The position numbers and the translations under genes were made by a program. From Paenibacillus azoreducens (GTDB taxonomy: Bacteria > Bacillota > Bacilli > Paenibacillales > Paenibacillaceae), in contig NZ_AP025343.1 of the NCBI RefSeq assembly GCF_021654775.1, forward strand, positions 2,199,501 through 2,263,500: DNA of 64,000 nt, read 5' to 3'. This document shows, in pieces, positions 17,679 through 26,290 of the stretch (the stretch's first letter is position 1; every line of letters starts with the position of its first letter). Under the pieces are notes generated by a model. The model was not told where the DNA came from. It ran no database searches and saw only the letters and a program-made list of their open reading frames with translations.

Positions 17679-19288
17679 CAGGCCTGAATCTCCTTGGCAA
17701 GCCGTTCGCGATACTCCCGCGGGGTCATGCCGGCATGTTTTTTGAAGAGAATGCTGAAGTAGTTGGGATCCCCATATCCGACTTTTCCGGCGATTTCATA
17801 AAGTTTCAGCGCGGTATGCTGCAGCAGCTCCTTGGCTTTATCCATGCGCACCCGGGTCAGGTATTCCACGAAGGTTTCGCCGGTATGCTGTTTGAACACC
17901 AGGCTGAAATAGCTTGTGCTCATCAGCACGTGGCGGCAAATATCCTGCAGCGATATTTTTTCTTGCGAATAATGGGTTTCGATATATTCGGCAGCCTTGC
18001 GGACTTGTGCCAAAGTGTAGTGATTGCGGTTATCGGCAATAGCCGTCATAACGGAAGCCGCGCTTTCTTCAAGCCAGTTTCCGATTTCATCCAAAGTCTT
18101 GAATTTGTATACATCGGTCAGCTGAATCCTGAAATCTTCGAGACCAAGCTCCTGCGTAGCGTTGACCAGGGAGAGGATGACCTTCTGGATATGGAGAATG
18201 CTGGAGTCGAGCGGAGCCATGCTCACTTTAAGATCAGCGACAAATTTCTGGATCAACTGGCGCACATCTTGCAAAGAGCCTGTTTTCACCGCGGAAGCCA
18301 GCTGTCTGTCCCAATCGTTCCTGGGCTGAGTTCCGCCGGCGGGACGGCCTTCGACATCCAAGATGCTAAGCACCCGGTTCTTGCCGAGCAAAAAGCGGTA
18401 ATCAAGCGCGGAGAGCGCATTGGCGTACGAGACCGGAAGCTCTTCCGCATTTCTTACGGCCTGCCCGACGCCGATGCTGACCGTAAATTTCAAAAACTTA
18501 TCGATGTAATAACGGGCCTCTTCGGCGATACGGTACGCCTGCTCGTAAAGCGCGGATTCTTCGGGTTCGCCGGCAAGCAGCAAAACGATGCGTTCCTCCC
18601 GCGTCCGAAAAAGCAGTTGGCCTTCGCGTCCGGCGATCTCCTCGAGCACGTTAAAGGCCGCGTAGCGGAGAATTTCAGTATCGCCGCCCCGATCGGAACG
18701 GATTTGCCGTTCTCCAAAATCATCGATATCCACCACCATGACCAGCTGCAGCGGAGCAAGCGGATTCAGTCCGAAATATTGGAATCGTTCCGCAATCTCC
18801 GGAGCTTTGAGGCCGTTTACGACCAGCCGCTCCAAAAAACGCTCCTTCAGCAGCGGCAAGCTTTGCTTTAACTGGCTGTACAGACGGCTCAAATCCTCAT
18901 GCTGCCGGGTTACCTCATCCATTTCGCGCTTGACCTTCTGCAGCAGCTCCCGCATTTCATGGGCTGTAATCGGTTTCAAGATAAAGTCGGACACTTTCAG
19001 CCGGATCGCCTGCTGCGCGTATTCAAATTCATCAAAGCCTGTAAGGATAATGATTTTAACGTACGGATATTTCCGGACCACGGCTGCAGCCAGCTCCAGC
19101 CCGTCCATAAACGGCATGGAAATATCGGAAATGATCACATCCGGCACGGTATGCTCCATCGCTTCAAGCACCTCGCGGCCGTTGGCAAAGTCGCCAACCA
19201 ATTCAAAGCCATGCTCCTGCCAGTTTATCGTTCGTTTCAGCCCGTCACGGACAACCGCTTCGTCATCAACGATAAAAACGTTATACAC
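17678..19288 (-). CDS. Response regulator, YesN type (REC + AraC HTH)
   Basis: The 536-residue regulator begins with a receiver domain: acidic residues in IVDDE, phospho-acceptor Asp55 in DVIISDISMP, and Lys in LKPITAHE. A long linker leads to a C-terminal AraC-type double helix-turn-helix (ISLQDICRHVLMSTSYFSLV, KLYEIAGKVGYGDPNYFSIL). It probably activates this operon. I chose GTG at 19288, preceded by AAGGGGG; an ATG at 19315 has no ribosome binding site. It is the first gene of the minus-strand operon. A TATAAT at about 19330 on the minus strand could be the -10 box, with a weak -35. Confidence 0.88.
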   Translation of the reverse strand: MYNVFIVDDEAVVRDGLKRTINWQEHGFELVGDFANGREVLEAMEHTVPDVIISDISMPFMDGLELAAAVVRKYPYVKIIILTGFDEFEYAQQAIRLKVSDFILKPITAHEMRELLQKVKREMDEVTRQHEDLSRLYSQLKQSLPLLKERFLERLVVNGLKAPEIAERFQYFGLNPLAPLQLVMVVDIDDFGERQIRSDRGGDTEILRYAAFNVLEEIAGREGQLLFRTREERIVLLLAGEPEESALYEQAYRIAEEARYYIDKFLKFTVSIGVGQAVRNAEELPVSYANALSALDYRFLLGKNRVLSILDVEGRPAGGTQPRNDWDRQLASAVKTGSLQDVRQLIQKFVADLKVSMAPLDSSILHIQKVILSLVNATQELGLEDFRIQLTDVYKFKTLDEIGNWLEESAASVMTAIADNRNHYTLAQVRKAAEYIETHYSQEKISLQDICRHVLMSTSYFSLVFKQHTGETFVEYLTRVRMDKAKELLQHTALKLYEIAGKVGYGDPNYFSILFKKHAGMTPREYRERLAKEIQA

Positions 19289-19506
19289 CTCGGCGTCCCC
19301 CTTGTCTGTTAACATTGGATCTGGAATAATTATACTTTAAAAGGATATTTGTGCATACCGTCCTGTCGATTTTTGCATGCTGCAAGCCGGATGTGCGAAT
19401 CCGCACAGTGCGTGTTGGAATTGGAAGATTATAATAAGCGGACCCAAGACGAGGGGGCGGGGCAGCAGCCGCTTACGCTGCAGCCACGGCTTTTGTTTTT
19501 TCGGTT

Positions 19507-19535
19507 TTGACAGAATATAGGCACTGTGATTTAAT
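19507..19535 (+). promoter_or_regulatory. Sigma-A promoter for the LacI regulator gene
   Basis: TTGACA (19507-19512) and TTTAAT (19530-19535) are 17 bases apart, about 50 bases before the GTG start. The rest of the 300-bp divergent region (19289-19587) contains no gene that I can see. Confidence 0.65.
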
Positions 19536-19587
19536 TTGGATTATGTGACCTAAATGCAAAATTGGAAAATAACAGGAGGTGGATCAG

Positions 19588-20598
19588 GTGGCAACGATCA
19601 AAGATGTGGCGAAACACGCGAATGTATCGACCACCGTGGTATCCAAGACGCTAAACGGATATACCGACGTCAGTGAAGAGACCAGAAAAAAAGTGCTTAA
19701 GGCCGTGGAGGAATTGAATTATTCCCCGAATATGCTGGCCAAAAACTTGAAACAAAAAGTGACTAAATCCATTGCCCTCATTTTTTCGAATTTTGAGTAC
19801 TCCAACGGCAAAGACGGCGTTTTGTTCAAGATGATGACAGGTATTTTTGAAGCGGCATCGCATTATAATTACGAGGTGCTTCTCTACACACGCAGCTTGT
19901 CCGAGCAGCAGGATAAGTCGTATTGGCAGTTCTGCAAAGAGCATAAAGTATCGGGAGCGGTTATTACGGGATTGAAAACAACGGACCCGTATTTTTTGGA
20001 AATCGTGGACAGCAATTTTCCTTGCGTCGTGATCGACGCGGACATTACGGGCATGAACACCGGCTCCATCATGACGGAAAACGTGGAAGCGGCCAAATGT
20101 GCGGTCCAGTATTTGATCGATCACGGACATCGCCATATTGGAATGGTGAACGGGCATAATTACGCGGTTGTCAGTAAGGAACGCCAGGAAGGTTACCGTC
20201 AAGCGCTTAAGGAGAACGGAATCGCATACGATCCGTCGCTTGTCGTCAACGCCGACTATACTGAAGAATCCGCTTATGAGCTTGCTGAAGGATACCTTAA
20301 GGCCCATCCGGAGCTGACGGCTATTTTCTTCGCGAGTGACCTGATGGCGATCGGATTCATGAGCCGCTGCCGCGAGCTGGACGTGTCGATTCCCGAAAAA
20401 TTATCGATTATCGGGTTTGACGATATCGTTTTATCCAGTTATACAACCCCAAGGCTTACGACAATCCATCAGGATTTTCAGCAGATGGCCTTTTTGGCTT
20501 TTGAACAGGTGATCCGTATTCTTGAAAAAAAAGAAGCCGGGAGCCATCAAAAAATTTCTTTTCAAGTAGTTGACAGGGAATCTGTAGCGATGATATAA
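19588..20598 (+). CDS. LacI family transcriptional regulator
   Basis: The 336-residue repressor has an N-terminal HTH (ATIKDVAKHANVSTTVVSKT), a hinge region and a sugar-binding core (ALIFSNFEYSNGKDG, VINGHRHIGMVNG-like segment, IGFDDIVLSSYTTPRLTTI). It most likely represses the adjacent GH65 operon in the absence of sugar. The start is GTG at 19588 with AGGAGG eight bases upstream. Its 3' end contains the promoter of the following operon, so the two units are physically interlocked. The inducer is unknown but is probably a disaccharide handled by the operon. Confidence 0.9.
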   Translation: MATIKDVAKHANVSTTVVSKTLNGYTDVSEETRKKVLKAVEELNYSPNMLAKNLKQKVTKSIALIFSNFEYSNGKDGVLFKMMTGIFEAASHYNYEVLLYTRSLSEQQDKSYWQFCKEHKVSGAVITGLKTTDPYFLEIVDSNFPCVVIDADITGMNTGSIMTENVEAAKCAVQYLIDHGHRHIGMVNGHNYAVVSKERQEGYRQALKENGIAYDPSLVVNADYTEESAYELAEGYLKAHPELTAIFFASDLMAIGFMSRCRELDVSIPEKLSIIGFDDIVLSSYTTPRLTTIHQDFQQMAFLAFEQVIRILEKKEAGSHQKISFQVVDRESVAMI

Positions 20599-20599
20599 T
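20570..20599 (+). promoter_or_regulatory. Sigma-A promoter of the GH65 operon, inside the lacI 3' end
   Basis: Perfect hexamers TTGACA (20570-20575) and TATAAT (20594-20599) are separated by 18 bases. The -10 box contains the TAA stop codon (20596-20598) of the regulator gene. Confidence 0.8.
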
Positions 20600-20604
20600 C
20601 ATGC

Positions 20605-20618
20605 CGGAAGCGCTTTCA
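20605..20618 (+). promoter_or_regulatory. Catabolite-responsive (cre) site
   Basis: CGGAAGCGCTTTCA matches the consensus TGNAANCGNNNNCA at all but the first fixed base. It lies just downstream of the -10 box, where bound CcpA would block transcription. Confidence 0.65.
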
Positions 20619-20644
20619 GATTTTTGATATTTTTTTAAGGATTT

Positions 20645-20658
20645 CGAAATCGATTTCG
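20645..20658 (+). promoter_or_regulatory. Probable LacI-family operator
   Basis: The perfect 14-bp palindrome CGAAATCGATTTCG with a central CG has the form of LacI-family operators. It lies between the promoter and the GH65 start. Confidence 0.65.
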
Positions 20659-20706
20659 ATTCAACGAAATCAAGGTTTTTAGAGAGAGGAACAGGAGTTG
20701 AAACAC

Positions 20707-23049
20707 ATGCTAAATTATCATGCAATAAACAACCCTGAACTTACACAGTGGAGCTTTACAGAGACAAAATTCAATCCGCTGGCTCAGGGAAAATGCGAAT
20801 CGGTGATGTCCCTTGGCAATGGTTATATGGGGCTTCGCTCGGCTACCGAGGAAGCTTATATTGGGGGAACCCGAAACTTATTCGTGAACGGGACGTTTAA
20901 CCGGTTTGACGATTTGGAGGTAACGGAGCTGCCGAATGCGGCGGATGTTACGCAGGTGGAGCTGCTCATCGACGGCCAGCGTTTCTCACTGGAGACCGGG
21001 AGCGTGACCGACTATGAGCGCACGCTGAACCTGCGCGATGCCGAGCTGACCCGTTCCTTTGTTTGGAGGAGTGATCAGGGAAAAAGAATCCGGTTTGAAT
21101 TCAAACGGTTTGTGTCGATGCATGATCTGCATCTGATCGGGATGAAGGTGCAATTGACCCCTCTGGATGAAGGCATCACGCTTCGTCTTGCGTCCGGCAT
21201 TAATGCCCAGATGAGCAATTCGGGCAGCCAGCATTTCCATGAGGGCGAAAAACGGATCTTTGACAAAAAATATTTGCAGCTGATTCAAACGACGACAGAA
21301 TCCAAGGTTGATTTTGTGATGAATGCCCTGCACAGTTTTTGGATCGACGGCGTTTCCGCCGAAATCAAGCCGCAAATGGAAATTGAACGCCGCAAAATGG
21401 AGATGGCTTACAGTTTGGATTTGCAGGCGGGACAGACGCTGAAAATGCAGAAGCTGATTCAAGTGCATACAAGCCGCGATGCGGATGTTGAAGGCGCAGG
21501 CGAGCTCGAAAAACTTCGCGCGCATTCGCTGCAAGCGCTTAAGAAAGCCGAAGAAGCCGGATATGACCAGCTCTTTGAACAACACCGCCAGGCATGGGCA
21601 AGCATTTGGGAAAAATACCATTTCGAAATCGAATCCGAAGACAGCTTTGATTTGTTGGCTTTACGGTTTGCGATTTACCATTTGATGGTGATGACGCCGG
21701 TGCATGACCGCCGTATGGGAATCGGCGCCAAGGGATTGAGCGGAGAAGGGTATAAGGGGCATTCCTTCTGGGATACCGAAATCTTCATTCTGCCATTCTT
21801 TATCTACAGCGAGCCGAAAGTGGCCAGAACGCTTCTGGAGTACAGATATCTTGGACTTGAGGGAGCAAGAAGAAAAGCGCGGGAAAATGGATTCAAAGGC
21901 GCGATGTATCCTTGGGAAGTCGCTTGGCCAAGCGATGGGGAAGTGACTCCGGTATGGGGCGCCGTAGACATCGTCACGGGCAAGCAAACGAAAATCTGGT
22001 CCGGATTTATTGAGCAGCACATCACTTCGGACATTGCTTACGCCGTATGGCATTACTATCAGTCTTCCGGAGACCAGCAGTTCATGGATGAATGCGGTTA
22101 TGAGATGATCTTCGATACGGCAACCTTCTGGGCAAGCCGTTTGGAGTGGGACGAGGAAGGCTCCAGATATGTCATCAACGAAGTTATCGGCCCGGACGAA
22201 TACAAGGAGCATGTAGACAACAATGCGTTCACCAACTATATGGCGCATTTCAATCTTCAATTGGCCCTTGAATATTACAACGAGCTGAAGACCCGCAATC
22301 CGGAATTGCTGAGCCGCCTAGAGTCCAGTCTGAACTTGGATCAGGCTTCACGGGAATGGCAGGAGAAAGCCGACGCGCTCTACTTGCCGAAGCCGGACGA
22401 ACGCGGCATTATCGCCCAGGACGACACCTATTTGCAAAAGCAAATCATCGATCTGGCGCCATACAAATCGCAAACGAAAGTGGGAACGTTGTTCCAGGAT
22501 TACAGCCTTGATCAAGTCAATGAGATGCAGATATCCAAACAGGCGGATATTCTGATGTTGTTCTATCTGCTGGAAAACCGGTTCGCTCCGGAGCTGAAGC
22601 GGGCAAATTACGATTATTACGAACCAAAAACGCTGCATGATTCTTCGTTGTCCTTCTCAACGCACAGTATTCTCGCAAGTGATTTTGACGATAAAAAATT
22701 GGCCTATCAGCTTTTCCGTCGGGCTACCGAAATCGATTTGGGACCGCATGAACACTCGTCTGACGCAGGTATTCACTCAGCCTCCCTCGGAGGAATCTGG
22801 CAATGCGTTGTTATGGGATTTGCGGGAGTGAGAATGCTAAATGGTGAGCTTCACCTGCATCCGAAAATGCCGGACACATGGAAGCGGTTATCCTTCCCGC
22901 TTTACTGGAAGGGCTCAAAGCTTAAGATCAGCATCACCGAGGATCAAGTAGAGATAAAAACGGATCAAGACGCCGAAATCGAACTCGTGATTTACGGGAA
23001 GAAAACGGCTTTTACCGGACAGCTGCAATTCGAAATGATACACATTTAA
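20707..23049 (+). CDS. Glycoside hydrolase family 65 phosphorylase (maltose/kojibiose phosphorylase type)
   Basis: The 780-residue cytoplasmic enzyme is predicted to cleave an alpha-glucoside with phosphate, releasing beta-glucose 1-phosphate and glucose. It has the GH65 layout: an N-terminal beta-sandwich (MSLGNGYMGLRSATEE), an (alpha/alpha)6 barrel and a C-terminal beta-sheet. The catalytic general acid is Glu498 in VIGPDEYKEHVDNN. The phosphate-binding segment is near HSSDAGIHSASLGGIW. The ATG at 20707 fits the ribosome binding site AGGAG; a TTG at 20698 is too close. Beta-phosphoglucomutase later in the operon matches the beta-G1P product. Maltose, kojibiose, nigerose or trehalose specificity cannot be decided by eye. 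Confidence 0.88.
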   Translation: MLNYHAINNPELTQWSFTETKFNPLAQGKCESVMSLGNGYMGLRSATEEAYIGGTRNLFVNGTFNRFDDLEVTELPNAADVTQVELLIDGQRFSLETGSVTDYERTLNLRDAELTRSFVWRSDQGKRIRFEFKRFVSMHDLHLIGMKVQLTPLDEGITLRLASGINAQMSNSGSQHFHEGEKRIFDKKYLQLIQTTTESKVDFVMNALHSFWIDGVSAEIKPQMEIERRKMEMAYSLDLQAGQTLKMQKLIQVHTSRDADVEGAGELEKLRAHSLQALKKAEEAGYDQLFEQHRQAWASIWEKYHFEIESEDSFDLLALRFAIYHLMVMTPVHDRRMGIGAKGLSGEGYKGHSFWDTEIFILPFFIYSEPKVARTLLEYRYLGLEGARRKARENGFKGAMYPWEVAWPSDGEVTPVWGAVDIVTGKQTKIWSGFIEQHITSDIAYAVWHYYQSSGDQQFMDECGYEMIFDTATFWASRLEWDEEGSRYVINEVIGPDEYKEHVDNNAFTNYMAHFNLQLALEYYNELKTRNPELLSRLESSLNLDQASREWQEKADALYLPKPDERGIIAQDDTYLQKQIIDLAPYKSQTKVGTLFQDYSLDQVNEMQISKQADILMLFYLLENRFAPELKRANYDYYEPKTLHDSSLSFSTHSILASDFDDKKLAYQLFRRATEIDLGPHEHSSDAGIHSASLGGIWQCVVMGFAGVRMLNGELHLHPKMPDTWKRLSFPLYWKGSKLKISITEDQVEIKTDQDAEIELVIYGKKTAFTGQLQFEMIHI

Positions 23050-23075
23050 TTTTCATTTAGGGAGGTCAATTGATT

Positions 23076-24386
23076 ATGAAAAAATGGTCTGCAGGTCTCG
23101 CGTTTATTTTGATGTTCAGCATGGTGCTCAGCGCATGTTCCTCCGGTTCTTCCAAAGATGCCGGCAGTGACGGCAAAGGCGACGGCGCTTCGGATCAGGT
23201 CGTTGAACTTAAATTCACGACTTGGGGAGAGCTTACGGCCGACTCCGTTGAGAAAAAGCTGGCTGACCAGTTCAATGAAACGCATCCGAATATCAAGGTT
23301 ACTTTTGAGCCGGTTCCGGGCGATGGTTATGCTACGAAGCTGACGACTTCGCTGGCAGCTGGTCAAGCGCCGGACGTATTTCTGATCGGCGAAGGCGACT
23401 ATTTCAAATACGTCGATAAAGGCGTTGTCGAACCGCTGGACGATTTCATTAAATCCGACAGCTCGTTCAAAACGGATATTTTCCAGCCGGATCTGATCAA
23501 CATGGGCAAGATCAACGACAAGCTGTACTATTTGCCAAAAGACTTTAACCCGCTCGCTCTCTGGTACAATAAGCGGATGTTCGACGAAGCCAAAATCCCT
23601 TATCCAAATGAAAAGTGGACTTGGGATGATATGATCAGCGCCGCCCAAAAATTGACCAAAAAAGACGACAAGGGCAAAGTCAAGGAATTTGGCTTCAATG
23701 CTACGAAATGGGAATATCCGATTTATATCTACCTCTGGCTGAACGGCACCGATATCGGCAATGAGGATGGAACGAAGGCTGAAGGTTTCATGAACAGCGA
23801 CAAGACCGTTGCCGCGATGGAGAAATACGTAGCCCTGACCAAAGGTGACAACCGCGTATCTCCGACTCCTCAAGATACCGAAACGCTTGGCGGAGACTCC
23901 TCCATGTTCATGACGGATAAACTGGCTATGATGATTACGGGACGTTGGGTCAAATCTGACCTGGATAAATCGGATGTGCAATACGGATCGGCTCTGATTC
24001 CTACCGGCGCAAACGGCGAACGCGCGAGCATCATCGCGGCTGCCGGCTGGGCCATGAATGCAAACGGCAAGCATAAAAAAGAAGCTTTTGAACTCATGAA
24101 ATGGCTCTCCGGCACCGAAGCGCAAAAGGCTCGTTCCGAAAAAGGCCAAGTGCTGCCTGCAACGATCGCTGAGCTGGATCAAGTGAAAAGCAAGGAAGTT
24201 GTAGACAAACCGGTTATCGAAATGATGGCATTCGCGAAAAAACCGATTTCCATGCGTTCCGTTAACGCTCCGATCTTTACGGAAGAATTCAATAAAGCAG
24301 TTGAAAAAGTGCTGCTGGAGAAATCTACCGTCAAAGAAGCACTGGACGAAGCGGCTAAAAACGTAGACAGTAAGGTTAAGAAGTAA
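23076..24386 (+). CDS. Extracellular sugar-binding lipoprotein, CUT1 family
   Basis: The 436-residue lipoprotein has a signal peptide with lipobox LSAC near residue 22 and a maltose-binding-type fold (FTTWGELTADSVEKKLADQF, PVPGDGYATKLTTSLAAGQA-like loop, PKDFNPLALWYNKRMFDEA). It feeds the two permeases that follow. Placed between a GH65 phosphorylase and a debranching-type hydrolase, its ligand is probably an alpha-gluco-oligosaccharide. The ATG at 23076 follows GGGAGGT. Confidence 0.9.
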   Translation: MKKWSAGLAFILMFSMVLSACSSGSSKDAGSDGKGDGASDQVVELKFTTWGELTADSVEKKLADQFNETHPNIKVTFEPVPGDGYATKLTTSLAAGQAPDVFLIGEGDYFKYVDKGVVEPLDDFIKSDSSFKTDIFQPDLINMGKINDKLYYLPKDFNPLALWYNKRMFDEAKIPYPNEKWTWDDMISAAQKLTKKDDKGKVKEFGFNATKWEYPIYIYLWLNGTDIGNEDGTKAEGFMNSDKTVAAMEKYVALTKGDNRVSPTPQDTETLGGDSSMFMTDKLAMMITGRWVKSDLDKSDVQYGSALIPTGANGERASIIAAAGWAMNANGKHKKEAFELMKWLSGTEAQKARSEKGQVLPATIAELDQVKSKEVVDKPVIEMMAFAKKPISMRSVNAPIFTEEFNKAVEKVLLEKSTVKEALDEAAKNVDSKVKK

Positions 24387-24435
24387 AGCGGAGGGGTGGA
24401 GCTGCATCCATGCCGTTTCACCCTCAAGCTACACC

Positions 24436-24469
24436 GGTTGCGGCGGCCCGGAAACGGGCCGTAACCGCA
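24436..24469 (+). promoter_or_regulatory. Intercistronic stem-loop after the binding-protein gene
   Basis: GCGGCGGCCCG and CGGGCCGTAACCGC pair around a GAAA tetraloop, with no T run. It probably sets the ratio of binding protein to permease. Confidence 0.55.
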
Positions 24470-24491
24470 CCCGTCAGTCAAGGAGGTCTCC

Positions 24492-25388
24492 ATGCGAAAT
24501 TCACGATCAGAGAGAGCCGGCTATTTATTCATCCTTCCTTGGTTTTTGGGTTTATTGATTTTTACATTAGGGCCCATGCTGTTTTCCTTGGTGCTGTCTT
24601 TCAGTAAATGGGACATCATCACGGGCATCGGTTCGATTGAATTCGTAGGACTGGATAATTTCAAGGCTATTTTTCATGATGAGTTATTTTATCAATCCCT
24701 AAAAGTTACGTTTATTTTTGCACTTGTATCCGTACCGCTGTATCAAATCGTATCCATTTTGATTGCGCTGCTGCTTAATATGCGCACGCGGGGCATGAAG
24801 TTTTTCCGCCTCATTTATTTTATGCCTTCCATCATCCCTGCCGTGGCTGTTTCGATGATGTGGATCATGATCTTTAATCCGGAGTATGGGATTCTGAACC
24901 GTGCCCTGGCATGGTTCGGCATTGAAGGGCCTGCCTGGCTTCAGGATCCGAATTATGCGCTCGGGGCGTTGATCGTCATGGGCATTTGGGGTGTGGGCAA
25001 TACCATTATCATTTATCTGTCCGGCCTTCAAGGGGTTCCGGAAGAGCTTTACGAAGCCGCTCAACTGGATGGCGCGGGAGCGTTCCGCCGGTTTATGAGT
25101 GTAACAGTGCCAATGATTTCGCCGACGATCTTTTTCAACCTGATCATGGGGATTATCGGCGGGTTCCAATACTTCACGCAGGCCTTCGTGATGACCAACG
25201 GGGGACCGCTCAACTCCACGCTGTTCTATAATCTTTATTTGTACAACAAGGCGTTCGTCAGCTTTGAAATGGGATATGCTTCGGCATTGTCCTGGATACT
25301 GTTCGCCATCATCCTGATCTTCACTCTCATTGTCATCCGCAGTTCTTCCATGTGGGTTTACTACAATGGCGACGATGACCGGGATTAA
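24492..25388 (+). CDS. Sugar ABC transporter permease (MalF-type)
   Basis: This 298-residue subunit has six predicted helices and the EAA loop YEAAQLDGAGAFRRFMSVTVP. The start ATG at 24492 follows AAGGAGG. It forms the CUT1 channel with the next gene, 16 nt downstream. There is no ATPase gene in the operon. Confidence 0.92.
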   Translation: MRNSRSERAGYLFILPWFLGLLIFTLGPMLFSLVLSFSKWDIITGIGSIEFVGLDNFKAIFHDELFYQSLKVTFIFALVSVPLYQIVSILIALLLNMRTRGMKFFRLIYFMPSIIPAVAVSMMWIMIFNPEYGILNRALAWFGIEGPAWLQDPNYALGALIVMGIWGVGNTIIIYLSGLQGVPEELYEAAQLDGAGAFRRFMSVTVPMISPTIFFNLIMGIIGGFQYFTQAFVMTNGGPLNSTLFYNLYLYNKAFVSFEMGYASALSWILFAIILIFTLIVIRSSSMWVYYNGDDDRD

Positions 25389-25404
25389 GGGAGGGAAAAC
25401 ATCA

Positions 25405-26244
25405 ATGATTATCAATCGACATAAATGGAGTATCGGTCGGCTGATCACTTTTCTTGTATTGATTGCAGGGGCTGCGATCGTCCTTGTTCCGCTGCTGTGG
25501 ACCGTATCGACCTCGCTCAAATCCCCGGCGGAGGTATTTCAGGATTCCTTCATTCCAAAGGTATGGCATTGGGATAACTACAAAAATGCGGTGACGGCCG
25601 TTCCGTTCTTTTTATTCCTCAAAAACACGCTGATCATTCTGGTGCCGGTTATGATCGGCACGGTCTTCTCTTCAGCGTTATGCGCATATGGCTTCGCTCG
25701 TTTCAATTTCAAGGGCAAGCGCTCTTTATTCCTGGTGCTGCTCGCAACCATGATGCTGCCCGGCCAAGTTACGATGATTCCGATGTTTATCATATTCAAG
25801 GAGGCCGGTTGGGTCGATACCTTCCTGCCGCTGATCATTCCTTCGTTTTTCGGTGGCGGTGCCTTCAACATCTTCCTGATCCGCCAGTTCATGCGCGGCA
25901 TTCCGAAGGATCTGGACGAAGCGGCTTTTATGGACGGGGCATCCCGTTGGAGCATTTTTACGCGGATTATGCTTCCGCTCAGCAAGCCGCCGCTGATTGC
26001 GGTTGCCATTTTTACATTTATGGGCGTATGGAATGACTTCCAGGGACCGCTCATTTATCTGAATACGAACACCAAATATACGCTTGCGCTCGGCTTATCC
26101 ATGTTCAAGGGATTGTACAACGTGGAATGGAATATGCTGATGGCGGCAACGGTGCTGATTATGCTGCCGGCCATTATCGTATTTTTCTTCCTGCAGAAAT
26201 ATTTCATTGAGGGTATTTCCTTGTCTTCGGCCATGAAGGGTTAA
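25405..26244 (+). CDS. Carbohydrate ABC transporter permease (MalG-type)
   Basis: The 279-residue permease has six predicted helices, the EAA loop DEAAFMDGASRWSIFTRIMLP and the C-terminal FFFLQKYFIEGISLSSAMKG typical of MalG partners. The frame is open from 25330 inside the previous gene, but the ATG at 25405 has a ribosome binding site (GGGAGG) and aligns with the first helix. Confidence 0.92.
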   Translation: MIINRHKWSIGRLITFLVLIAGAAIVLVPLLWTVSTSLKSPAEVFQDSFIPKVWHWDNYKNAVTAVPFFLFLKNTLIILVPVMIGTVFSSALCAYGFARFNFKGKRSLFLVLLATMMLPGQVTMIPMFIIFKEAGWVDTFLPLIIPSFFGGGAFNIFLIRQFMRGIPKDLDEAAFMDGASRWSIFTRIMLPLSKPPLIAVAIFTFMGVWNDFQGPLIYLNTNTKYTLALGLSMFKGLYNVEWNMLMAATVLIMLPAIIVFFFLQKYFIEGISLSSAMKG

Positions 26245-26290
26245 GCAGCAGGATAACCGGGTTTGATCACGGATAGAAGAGGAGAATTGG

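Noticed and set aside
17657..18871. 404-codon plus-strand frame opposite the YesN regulator
   Set aside because: Shadow of the regulator; no start signals or domains.
23046..24407. 453-codon open frame on the minus strand opposite the GH65-operon binding-protein gene
   Set aside because: It mirrors the codon pattern of the plus-strand lipoprotein gene, has no ribosome binding site and no recognisable domain; it is a shadow.
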